Shown here piece by piece: positions 18,176 through 26,121 of a stretch of DNA of 64,000 bases. This DNA comes from VRUE01 sp963840565. GTDB lineage: Bacteria > Actinomycetota > Thermoleophilia > Solirubrobacterales > 70-9. How positions within the stretch are numbered: the stretch's first letter is position 1; each line of letters opens with the position of its first letter. A model generated the notes under the pieces. That model was not told where the DNA came from, did no database searches, and worked only from the letters and a program-made list of their open reading frames with translations. The translations under genes and the position numbers were made by a program. The DNA is taken from the NCBI GenBank assembly GCA_963840565.1, contig CAWIZH010000006.1:496001-560000 (forward strand), written 5' to 3'.

Positions 18176-18257
18176 GGCCTCTCCATCGGACGCGAGCCGC
18201 GTCGGCTTTAGCCGATCGAGCACCGCAGACGCCCATGCCATCCCGGATCGGCCAAAA

Positions 18258-18272
18258 CTTCAGTAAGTGAAG
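18258..18272. promoter_or_regulatory. Inverted repeat between minor-pilin operon and HxlR gene
   Basis: CTTCA-GTAAG-TGAAG forms 5-bp arms in the 155-bp divergent intergenic region. It is a candidate site for the adjacent HxlR-type regulator, placed so that it could affect both directions. The arms are short, so chance is possible. Confidence 0.3.
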
Positions 18273-18330
18273 CGAGATCGGTACACTCGCTGGAGCGAGG
18301 CAATCGACACAACCGGTCTCGCCCACGCCT

Positions 18331-18690
18331 ATGAGTGCCGCTTCAAACTCCCAATGTCCCGTCTGTCGCACGGCCGAAGTGGTCTGTGGCAAGTGGACCC
18401 TCCTCGTCATTCGTGACCTGGCCGAAGGCTCTAGTCGATTCTGCGAGCTGGAGCGCTCGCTGGAGGGAATCAGCCCGCGCACGCTCTCCCTGCGGCTGCG
18501 GGCGCTTGAAGAGGAGGGCATCGTCGAGCGGCACACCTTCCCCGAGGTCCCGCCCCGGGTCGAGTACGCGCTGACCCGCAAGGGCGAGGCGCTGGTCCCC
18601 CTGGTCGAGGACATGCGCCGCTACGGCACCCGCTGGCTCTTCGAGGAGGCACCGGCCTCCGGGGCCGAGCCTGCTCCCGTCACCGCTTAG
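18331..18690 (+). CDS. HxlR-family winged-helix transcriptional regulator
   Basis: The 119-residue protein shows the HxlR layout: N-terminal CPVC with the conserved cysteine, KWTLLVIRDLAEGSSRFCEL, ISPRTLSLRLRALEEEGIVE recognition region, and VEYALTRKGEALVPLVEDM. Family members are dimeric repressors or activators, often redox- or ligand-responsive, acting on nearby genes. It diverges from the minor-pilin operon, so those genes and itself are the likely targets. Confidence 0.9.
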   Translation: MSAASNSQCPVCRTAEVVCGKWTLLVIRDLAEGSSRFCELERSLEGISPRTLSLRLRALEEEGIVERHTFPEVPPRVEYALTRKGEALVPLVEDMRRYGTRWLFEEAPASGAEPAPVTA

Positions 18691-18696
18691 GTTTGC

Positions 18697-18715
18697 CGCA
18701 ACAAAAAACGTTGCG
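18697..18715 (+). promoter_or_regulatory. Palindrome and -10 box of the Xre-RES module
   Basis: CGCAAC (18697-18702) and GTTGCG (18710-18715) form a 6-bp inverted repeat just upstream of TAAACT (18717-18722), a -10-like box 9 nt before the antitoxin ATG. Xre antitoxins of RES modules commonly autorepress through palindromes in this position. Confidence 0.45.
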
Positions 18716-18731
18716 TTAAACTCGGGGGTCG

Positions 18732-19064
18732 ATGCCGGTCGAGACCTCAGAGAAGATCACCGCGCTGAGCCACGACCTGGGCTCGCAGCGGCACCTTGCC
18801 GATCTGCTGGGGGTGAGCCCGGCACAGGTCTCTCGTTGGCGGCGGGGGGGTGGCATCGACATCGCCAATGCCGAGCGGGTCGATCTTCTGGAGTTGGTTG
18901 TTGCCAGCCTCCTTCGCCTCTACCCAGCGGAGGCCGCTGAACTGTGGCTGCAGGGGTTCAATCCCCATCTGGGCGATCGCCGTCCGATCGACCTCGTGCG
19001 CGCCGGCCGGGCACAGGAGCTTCTCGGTGCGATCGCCGCCGAGCGTTCCGGCAGTTTTGCGTGA
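18732..19064 (+). CDS. Xre/MbcA/ParS-type antitoxin
   Basis: The 110-residue protein has an HTH near residues 15-40 (HLADLLGVSPAQVSRWRRGG) and the toxin-binding C-terminal part ELWLQGFNPHLGDRRPIDLV typical of the Xre-MbcA-ParS toxin-binding domain (DUF2384). It neutralises the RES toxin encoded immediately downstream, whose GTG overlaps its TGA by 3 nt (GTGA). Confidence 0.88.
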   Translation: MPVETSEKITALSHDLGSQRHLADLLGVSPAQVSRWRRGGGIDIANAERVDLLELVVASLLRLYPAEAAELWLQGFNPHLGDRRPIDLVRAGRAQELLGAIAAERSGSFA

Positions 19065-19618
19065 GGCTCTGGCGCGCGCTCCCGCTTGACGACCTGGCTG
19101 GCCACGACCAGCCAGGTGGTGCCGTCTGGTTTCCGCGACAGCAGCAGGGAGCCGGCAGGCATGACAACCCTGAGATCTACGGATGTCTCTACGTAGCGGA
19201 GGATCCCCTCTCGGCGGTCGCGGAGCAATTGGCGCCGTTTCGTGGCAGTAGCACCTTGAGGCCGTCGATGCTCGTCCGTCTTGGTCTGCCGCTGGCACTG
19301 GCTGCCGTTGAGATTGCGGATCACCTGCCGGTTGTCGATCTCGACGATCCCCGGGTACTGGACGAGGAGGGCTTGCGCCCGTCTCAGGTCGCGACGCGCC
19401 TGAGAAGCGCTACCCAACTGCAAGCGGCAGAGATTCATGCGGCGCACGAGGATGCCGTCGCGATTCGCTGGTGGTCGACACTCGAGGCAAGCTGGCTCAA
19501 CTGGACGCTGTTCGATCGCGCTGCCTCGGCGCTGGAGCCGGTCGAGACTGTCCGCCTTGAGGTCAGCAGTCAAGTAGTCCTGGAGGCGGGAGACTTCCTG
19601 GGACTCGCGACGGCGTAA
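19061..19618 (+). CDS. RES-domain toxin
   Basis: The GTG start overlaps the antitoxin stop. The 185-residue product shows the RES pattern: LWRALP (Arg), GCLYVAEDPLSAVAEQL (Tyr and Glu), and a later Ser-containing WWSTLEASWLNWTLFD. RES toxins of the Xre-RES family degrade NAD+ and arrest growth. The operon order antitoxin-toxin and the coupling are typical. The terminal EVSSQVVLEAGDFLGL also fits the family. Confidence 0.87.
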   Translation: MRLWRALPLDDLAGHDQPGGAVWFPRQQQGAGRHDNPEIYGCLYVAEDPLSAVAEQLAPFRGSSTLRPSMLVRLGLPLALAAVEIADHLPVVDLDDPRVLDEEGLRPSQVATRLRSATQLQAAEIHAAHEDAVAIRWWSTLEASWLNWTLFDRAASALEPVETVRLEVSSQVVLEAGDFLGLATA

Positions 19619-19679
19619 GCGCGACAAAGCATCCGGCGGTTATGCATCCTGCAAGCGTTCGTGCAAGCGCAGGAGCGCC

Positions 19680-21297
19680 GTGCCTGGGGCGGAAGCCTGG
19701 GGCGTGCGTGATCGACTCATCAACGATGCCCTGACCCGGCTTGCGTCCGAGGCGGCGATCCGTCTCAGCGCGCTCGTCGCCGGCGGCGACCAGATCCCCT
19801 TCGATGTCGACACCGACAGCGGCGACGACTCGCTCTTCTACAGCTACCGGCCGCTGACCTCGGAGTACGTGCGCGGACGAGAAGCCGAGCTGCGCGGACT
19901 CGAGGCCTTCGCCCCAGCCCGCGACGCGGTTGCCGCCGCCGGCATCGCCCCCGCCTACCTGGAAGCGCGCGGCGAGGCCGGTCCCGGCCGACCCCGGCGA
20001 GCGCGCCGCGCTGATGCTGACCGTCTTCCTCGCCAGGCTCTGGGACGGCTCCACCGAACTTTCGCTCGATCACGAGCGCCTGCGCAACGCCCTCACCGTG
20101 CTCGAGGCCGAGACCCGCGGCGTCGAGGAGGCCGACGTGCTGATCGCGCCGCTGGTCGGGCTGCGGATGCCGCTGCCCCGCCTGCAGCTTGCGCACGGAG
20201 TGCAGATCGTCCGCGCCGATGCAATCGAGGCCCCGGTCGAGGCGAAGCTCAGCGGCGGCATGGGCCGCGCCGCCTGGGAACCGCAGTTCCTCGCCATCGC
20301 CGAGCAGGGCGAGGGCAGCGAGAGCGCCGAAGCCGCGATGCAGCAGCTGGGCGAGCTGATCAGCGTCATGCACCTCTTCAAGGCCGGCAGCGTCGGCCTC
20401 GGGCCCCACGCTTTCGCCCCGACCGGCGAGGAGCGCTGGGCCCGCTTCGCCACCGGCGCCCCCGCGACACGCCCCGGTGGCTACGAGCTGAGCGAGGAGG
20501 AGGCGATTGCGCTGGCCGAGTTCGCCGGCACGCTGGAGGCCCGTCCCGACCCCGATGGCGCCCTTGCCTGGGCCGTCGGCCGCTTCGAGCTGGGCTGCGG
20601 GCGCGACTCCGCCCTCGAGGGCCTCAGCGACCACCTGCTTGCGCTGCGCGCCGTGCTCGACGGCCAGGGCCCGGTTGGCGCCTCGCTGCCGATGCGCGCC
20701 TCGGCGCTGATCGCCGATCAGACTTACGACCGGATCGAGGCCCGCGAGCAGATCGAGCACGCGCTCGAGCTGGAGCGCTCGCTGATGAACGGGGCGCCCT
20801 CAACGCCCGGCCTCGCTTTGGCCACCTGGGTCGAGGAGGGAGTGCGCCGGATCCTCCGCGATGCCGCTCTCGGCGAGCTCAGCGCCGACCTCAACACTGC
20901 CGCCGACGAGACCCTGATCGCGACCGGCCTCGAGGCCGGCGACGGAGCGATCGTCGGCATGCCAACAGACTGGGAGACACCCGACACGGGAGAGGTGGAG
21001 GAGACAGTGACGTCACATCACGCTGCGCACCATGAGCCGGAGGACGAGCACGACGGCCAGCCGACCCGCATCCTCGAGCCGATTCCCGGCGAGGACGAGA
21101 TCCGCATCACCGCGACGCCGTGGCTGGACGAGGTCGAGGCCCCCGACAGCACACTCGACTTCCCCGCGATCGAGGGAGACCTGCAGCACCGCGAGCGGAT
21201 CGACACCCCCCGCGTGCGCCACCTGTTCCCGGTGCCCGAGGACGCTGACTGGGAGATCAGCGAGCTGAAGTACGACCACTACGGTCACGCCGGCTGA
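19680..21297 (+). pseudogene. Unrecognised 538-residue protein (one frame break)
   Basis: GTG 19680 follows an AGGAG ribosome site. The first 100 residues (GVRDRLINDALTRLASEAAI and following) continue, after one extra base near 19985, in the frame ending at 21297. The body is Ala/Glu/Leu-rich and mostly helical by inspection, with a repeated acidic pattern, and ends with an acidic His-containing tail (SHHAAHHEPEDEHDG) and a short hydrophobic stretch. No signal peptide, membrane helix or known catalytic motif was recognised. Codon bias is strongly coding over the whole length. Confidence 0.7.
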
Positions 21298-21370
21298 CCG
21301 GCGCATATCGGCGTCCTCAGTCGCTCGCGTGCAGAGCACGCCACGCTCCCTGCGTCCTTGATCTGCTTGG

Positions 21371-22527
21371 TCAGACGGCGCGACCCGCCGCCAGTTCGAT
21401 TCTCTCCTGGGAAGTTGCGAAGAGGTAGCGGTTGATCTCGGCCAGGCCGGCGAGGTCGTGGACGTCCTCGTCCAGATAGGGGACGCGGATCACGCCCTGG
21501 GTGCGCAGCTCCTTGGCCAGGCGCTCGATGTTGCGGGCGTCGCGCTCGGCCAGCGCCTGGTAGTCGGCGAAGTTCTCCGCTACTCGCCTGCCCAGATCCT
21601 CGTCGCCGAGCTTCTCGGCCAGGGTGGCCGGCAGGTCGTCGCCCTCGCCGCGCAGCTTCTCGGCCGGGTAGTGGACCTTGTTGACGATGACGCCGCCGAA
21701 GGGCAGCTTCGCCTCGACCAGTTTGCGGTGGAAGTAGACGGCCTCGTCGACCGGCTCCCCCTGCGGGCCGCAGACGACGAGGAAGCAGGTGCGGCTGTCG
21801 CCGAGCAGGCTGTTGACCCGTTTGGCCCGGGCCTGGAAGCCGTCGACCATGCCGCTGAAGGCGTTGAAGAACTCGGCCAGGTCGGACAGCAGGTCGAAGC
21901 CGACGATCCGCTTGAGCACGCCGAGGGCGACCGAGGCACCGCGCCCGGCGACCTTGGCGGCGATCCCGGTCGGCTTCATGAAGACGCGCAGCGAGCGGCC
22001 TTCGATGAACTGGGTGAGGCGTTTCGGCGCGTCGAGGAAGTCGAGCGCGTTGCGGGTCGGCGGCGTGTCGAGCACGAGCAGGTCGAAGCGGCCCTCGGTG
22101 TGCAGCTCGAAGAGCTTCTCCATCGCCATGTACTCCTGCGAGCCGGCGAGGGCGTTGGAGATCTGCTGGTAGATGCGGTTGTTGAGGACGCGGTCGCGCG
22201 ACTCCTCGTCGGGCGCCTGGCGGGCGACCAGCTCGTCGAAGGTCGCCTTCGCGTCGAGCATCATCGCCCAGAGCTCGCCCTCGACCTCGACGCCCTGCTC
22301 GGCGAACAGCTTCGGGATCGACCTGCCTGCGCCTCGTTGCCCAGCTCCTTGAGGCCGAGCGAGTCGGCGAGCCGCTTCGCCGGGTCGATCGTCAGCACGC
22401 AGACCTTGAGCCCGCGCGCCGCCATGCCGAGCGCGATCGCCGCCGAGGTGGTCGTCTTGCCGACCCCGCCCGAGCCGGCGCAGATGCAGATGTCCTTGCC
22501 CTCGAGGATCTCGCCGACCGCTGGCAT
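21371..22527 (-). pseudogene. ArsA/GET3-like ATPase, second of a tandem pair (one frame break)
   Basis: The reconstructed protein has about 385 residues. It opens with MPAVGEILEGKDICICAGSG, then GVGKTTTSAAIALGMAARGL (deviant Walker A), TIDPAKRLADSLGL (A-loop region), and LLVLDTPPTRNALDFLD (Walker B). One base is missing near 22322, so upstream and downstream parts are in different frames. It overlaps the stop of the preceding ArsA-like gene by 1 nt. The pair resembles mycobacterial Rv3679-Rv3680 (paired ArsA-like ATPases) rather than true arsenite pumps, because no arsenic gene is nearby. Confidence 0.82.
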
Positions 22528-23513
22528 CAGCCCAGCCTCTTCGCCAGCTGTCCGGCCGCCTCGACGCCGAGGTCCGGCTCGAAGAGGAAGGGCAGCGTCT
22601 TGACCGGTGCCTCGACCCGCCGCCGCAGGCGGGCGAGCTGGGCGCGCTGGGAGCGGGCGCGGTTGTGCTCGGAGAGGGCCGCCCGCGCCGCGGCGCGCAC
22701 GGCGCCGTCCTCGCCGCCGGCGAGCTCGGCGAGCTGCTCGGCCTCCTGGTTGGAGAAGCGCTCCGGGTAGAGGCCGTTCATGTAGACGCGGTCGACGGCG
22801 ACGCCGACCTCCTCGCGCAGGTCGTGCTCGAGCGCCGCCGACTCGTTGACCGGCATCTCCTCCGGCAGGGCGACGATCGCGACGCCGGTGTGCTCCTGGT
22901 CGGTGATCAGGCGGTCGAGCTGCTGGGCCTGGGAGTGGATCGGGCCGACGCGGGCGATCGCGGCGAAGGTGCGCGGCGTCTGCAGGAAGCCGATGCCGTG
23001 GCCGGTGGCGGGTGCGTCGACGATCACCAGGTCGTACTTGCGACCGCTCTTGACCTTGCGGTCGAGCTGGGCCAGCTCCCAGATCTTGCCGATCGTGACC
23101 AGCTCCTTGAGGCCCGGCGTCGCCGCGGCGAGGTAGTTGAAGATGCGGCTGCGGAAGAGCATGTCGCGCATCGCCCGCACCTTCAGCTGCAGCAGCACGT
23201 ACTCGCGCATCGACTCGTCGGGGTCGATCGAGATCGACCAGAGGTTCTCCGCCACCTCGACCTCGTGGAAGCCGATCTCGGTGTGCTCGAAGATCCGCGA
23301 GGCGTTCTCCTGCGCCGATACCTCGCAGACGATCGTCCGCTTGCCTTCGGCAGCGGCGCGCAGGCCGAGGGCGACCGCGACCGTGGTCTTGCCGACGCCG
23401 CCCTTGCCGGTGACGAAGACCACGCGCTTGTCGAGAAGATCGGTTACCGGTTGATTCCTAGCAATTTCTCGGGGCGGCAGGAAAAGAGGGTGGTCATGCG
23501 AATACCCGCGCAA
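22527..23513 (-). CDS. ArsA/GET3-like ATPase, first of a tandem pair
   Basis: The core starts VTDLLDKRVVFVTGKGGVGK (P-loop), then CEVSAQENASRIFEHTEIGF and YDLVIVDAPATGHGIGFLQT (Walker B), matching the Rv3679-like partner of the tandem ATPase pair. The conventional start is TTG 23513, but the extra 22 residues do not look like family sequence. The codon exactly where homologues would begin is GTA (23445-23447), with AGGA 8 nt upstream. Cytoplasmic; probably forms a heteromer with the downstream ArsA-like product. Confidence 0.88.
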   Translation of the reverse strand: MRGYSHDHPLFLPPREIARNQPVTDLLDKRVVFVTGKGGVGKTTVAVALGLRAAAEGKRTIVCEVSAQENASRIFEHTEIGFHEVEVAENLWSISIDPDESMREYVLLQLKVRAMRDMLFRSRIFNYLAAATPGLKELVTIGKIWELAQLDRKVKSGRKYDLVIVDAPATGHGIGFLQTPRTFAAIARVGPIHSQAQQLDRLITDQEHTGVAIVALPEEMPVNESAALEHDLREEVGVAVDRVYMNGLYPERFSNQEAEQLAELAGGEDGAVRAAARAALSEHNRARSQRAQLARLRRRVEAPVKTLPFLFEPDLGVEAAGQLAKRLG

Positions 23514-23629
23514 TGGGATTCCTTAGCCGCAAGAACAAGTCCAGGCGCAGCTCCGCCGTCGAAGAGCCGCATCCGATTGTCGAGGAGCTGCAGAGGATGG
23601 AGGAAGTGGTTCCGGAGCGTTGGGGCTGA
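23513..23629 (+). CDS. Small Lys/Arg- and Glu-rich ORF upstream of parA
   Basis: This is a 38-codon frame: MGFLSRKNKSRRSS, then VEEPHPIVEELQRMEEVVPE and RWG. The composition (basic head, acidic helical tail) and codon use look protein-coding. It is followed by a repeated segment (23641-23737), so it may be the start of a longer decayed gene; the frame downstream is open in another phase to 23816. No function can be assigned. Confidence 0.35.
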   Translation: MGFLSRKNKSRRSSAVEEPHPIVEELQRMEEVVPERWG

Positions 23630-23640
23630 GACGACGCCGG

Positions 23641-23737
23641 CCACGGGTCCTGTCGCGGAGGAGGACCCTGGCGCAAGGCCGGCGGGTCCTGTCGCCAGGA
23701 GGGCCCGTCGTCCTCGCAAGCTGCGGGCGACGTCCCC
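23641..23737 (+). repeat. Short dispersed repeat, copy A (with internal partial duplication)
   Basis: Two blocks, 23641-23664 (24 nt) and 23706-23737 (32 nt), are identical to 24775-24798 and 24802-24833. In this copy they are 41 nt apart and the gap carries a second, imperfect copy of the first block (around 23684-23704). The remaining 23738-23848 holds no gene that I can support. Confidence 0.75.
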
Positions 23738-23848
23738 GTCCTCGACACCACCCGCCGGAGAAGCGCCTGAGCGGTTGAGGCTTCCGAGGGACCAAGCGCG
23801 CGGCCGTAGCCTGTAGCCGAGCCGGTTGAGCAGGAGCCCGAGAGGTTT

Positions 23849-24688
23849 ATGCCTCGGGACTTGTTGGCGCCTTCGCGGCATGAGGTTGTGGTTGAGCGGG
23901 TTGAGCATGAGGCGCCCCTCAAGCACGCTGATGTCATTGCCTTTGCCAACCAGAAGGGTGGGGTGGCCAAGACCACTACTACCTTGAACCTTGCTGTTGC
24001 CTTCGCCGAGTCCGGTTACAAGGTGCTCTGCATCGATCTCGATCCGCAGGGCAACCTGACGATGAGTCAGGGGATCGATCCGGACAAGGTGGAGAAGAGC
24101 CTCTACGACGTGCTGGTCAACGACATGCCGATCAGCGAGATCATCGTCGAGCGCGAGATCGACATCGCCGTCGCCTCGATCGACCTGGCCGGGGCCGAGA
24201 TCGCGATGAGCACCAAGATCGGTCGCGAGCGCTCGCTGGAGAAGGCGCTGAAAGAAGTCTCCGGCTACTACGACTTCGTCTGCATCGACACGCCGCCCAG
24301 CCTCGGGCTGCTGACGATCAACGCGCTGACCGCGGCGAACAAGGTGATCGTCCCCGTTCAGTGCGAGTATTTGTCAATGCGTGGACTGGTCCAGCTCCAG
24401 AACACGCTGAAGATGATCCAGGAGAACCTCAATCCCGCTGTGAAGATCGAGGGCATCCTGCCGACCATGCTCGACACCCGGACCGTCCACGCCAAGGAGG
24501 CGGTGGAGATCCTCGAAGAGAACTTCGGCGACCTCGTCTTCAAGTCCAGAATTCGCAAGGCGATCAAATTCGCCGAGGCGCCCGTCAAGGGAGCCAGCGT
24601 GCTCAAGTACGATTCCGGCAGCAGCGCCGCGAACTACTACCGCGAGCTGGCGAAGGAGGTTCTGGCGAACAATGAGTCGGCGCAGTAA
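23849..24688 (+). CDS. parA: ParA/Soj-family ATPase
   Basis: The 279-residue protein has a Walker-type motif KGGVAKTTTT (ParA deviant P-loop with the signature Lys), then IDLDPQGNLTMSQGID (A' box) and DFVCIDTPPSLGLLTINALT (Walker B), and QCEYLSMRGLVQLQNTL, all standard for ParA/Soj. These ATPases position chromosomes or other cargo by dynamic DNA binding. There is no parB-like gene nearby; the next gene is ftsZ, whose ATG lies inside the 3' end of this gene. This suggests coupled expression with division. Confidence 0.88.
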   Translation: MPRDLLAPSRHEVVVERVEHEAPLKHADVIAFANQKGGVAKTTTTLNLAVAFAESGYKVLCIDLDPQGNLTMSQGIDPDKVEKSLYDVLVNDMPISEIIVEREIDIAVASIDLAGAEIAMSTKIGRERSLEKALKEVSGYYDFVCIDTPPSLGLLTINALTAANKVIVPVQCEYLSMRGLVQLQNTLKMIQENLNPAVKIEGILPTMLDTRTVHAKEAVEILEENFGDLVFKSRIRKAIKFAEAPVKGASVLKYDSGSSAANYYRELAKEVLANNESAQ

Positions 24689-26105
24689 ACGAGCCAGCAT
24701 GCGCGAGGGTCCTCTTTCGGATCTTTTTCGCTCGACGACTGAGGACACTCCTGAGGAGGGTTCAGAGCGCGCGCCCACGGGTCCTGTCGCGGAGGAGGGC
24801 TCGTCGTCCTCGCAAGCTGCGGGCGACGTCCCCTCCTCCACGCCACCCGTGGATGAGCGGTCTGAGGATCGCTCGCCAGAACCAGCCGAGCCGTCTCTAG
24901 AAAGCTCGCAGGAGACGCCTCCGGAGAGGCTTAAAAGGGTTTTCTCCGAGGAGCCAAGTCATAGCTACGGGCGGCGTGAGATTGAGCCGGTCGTGGAAGC
25001 TCCTCGATATGGGCGGGAGGAGCCTGAGTATGAGCCGCCCGGTAGTGGAGAGCCGCATCAGCCTGTTATTCGGGTTGTGGGTGTGGGTGGCGGTGGCGTG
25101 AATGCCGTCAACCGGATGGTTGAGGCGCGGATTCCTGGGGTCGAGTTCATGGCCGTCAACACGGATCTTCAGTCGTTGCAGCTCTGCATGGCCGACGTCA
25201 CCGTTCACATCGGCGAGGAGGCGACGCGCGGTCTTGGCGCCGGCGCCGATCCCGAGCTTGGCCACCGTTCGGCCTTCGAGGAACAGGACAAGATCAAGCG
25301 CCTGCTCAAGGGCTCAGACATGGTTTTCGTCGCTTGTGGCGCCGGCGGCGGCACGGGAACCGGTGCCGCTCCGGTGATCGCCCGCCTCGCCCGCGAGGTC
25401 GGCGCGCTCACGGTCGGCATCGTCACCAAGCCGTTCAGCTTCGAGGGCAGCCGCCGCGGCAACCAGGCCAACAAGGGCATCGAGGAACTGGCGTCTGAGG
25501 TCGACACGCTGATCGTCGTCCCCAACGACCGCCTGCTCGAGGTGCTCGACCAGCAGACCTCGATGGTCGAGGCCTTCCAGGTCGCCGACGACGTGCTGCG
25601 CCAGGGCGTCCAGGGCATCTCCGACCTGGTCACCCTGCCCGCCGTGATCAACCTCGACTTCGCCGACGTGCGCACGATCATGTCGGAGGCCGGCCGGGCG
25701 CTGCTCGGCATCGGCATGGGCCACGGCAACGACCGCGCGGTGCTGGCGGCCGAAAAAGCGATCTCCTCACCGCTGCTGGAGACCTCGATGGAGGGCGCCC
25801 GGGCGATCCTGCTCTCGATCACCGGTGGCGCCGACCTCTCGCTGGTCGAGATCAGCGAGGCGGCGAAACTGGTCGGCGACGCCGCCCACCCCGACGCCAA
25901 CATCATCTTCGGCGCCAACGTCGACGAGGAGCTGGGCGATCAGGTTTGGGTGACGGTCGTCGCAACCCGCTTCGACGGCCGCGCCGCGCCGCCGCGCCGT
26001 GTCGCCGAGCCGATGATCCGGCGCACCAAAGACGCGCCCAGCTCGCGCCGCTCCGAGCGTTCCGGCGAGCTCGGCATCGACGTCCCAGAGTTCCTGCCCG
26101 GTTAG
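24672..26105 (+). CDS. ftsZ: FtsZ, cell division tubulin homologue with long N-terminal extension
   Basis: The 477-residue protein has a standard FtsZ core from about residue 133: IRVVGVGGGGVNAVNRMVEA, the tubulin signature GAGGGTGTGAAPV, NLDFADVRTIMSEAG with the T7-loop region, and the C-terminal peptide LGIDVPEFLPG that binds FtsZ partners. FtsZ forms the cytokinetic ring. The first ~130 residues are extra, rich in Ser, Glu and Pro and probably disordered. They include the translated dispersed repeat (TGPVAEEGSSSSQAAGDVPS). The gene lies outside a recognisable dcw cluster and overlaps parA by 17 nt. Confidence 0.94.
   Translation: MSRRSKRASMREGPLSDLFRSTTEDTPEEGSERAPTGPVAEEGSSSSQAAGDVPSSTPPVDERSEDRSPEPAEPSLESSQETPPERLKRVFSEEPSHSYGRREIEPVVEAPRYGREEPEYEPPGSGEPHQPVIRVVGVGGGGVNAVNRMVEARIPGVEFMAVNTDLQSLQLCMADVTVHIGEEATRGLGAGADPELGHRSAFEEQDKIKRLLKGSDMVFVACGAGGGTGTGAAPVIARLAREVGALTVGIVTKPFSFEGSRRGNQANKGIEELASEVDTLIVVPNDRLLEVLDQQTSMVEAFQVADDVLRQGVQGISDLVTLPAVINLDFADVRTIMSEAGRALLGIGMGHGNDRAVLAAEKAISSPLLETSMEGARAILLSITGGADLSLVEISEAAKLVGDAAHPDANIIFGANVDEELGDQVWVTVVATRFDGRAAPPRRVAEPMIRRTKDAPSSRRSERSGELGIDVPEFLPG
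24775..24833 (+). repeat. Short dispersed repeat, copy B, translated inside ftsZ
   Basis: This carries the same 24-nt and 32-nt blocks as copy A at 23641-23737, here only 3 nt apart. It is read in frame within the disordered N-terminal extension of FtsZ. Confidence 0.75.
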
Positions 26106-26121
26106 CCCTAGTCTCAGGCCG

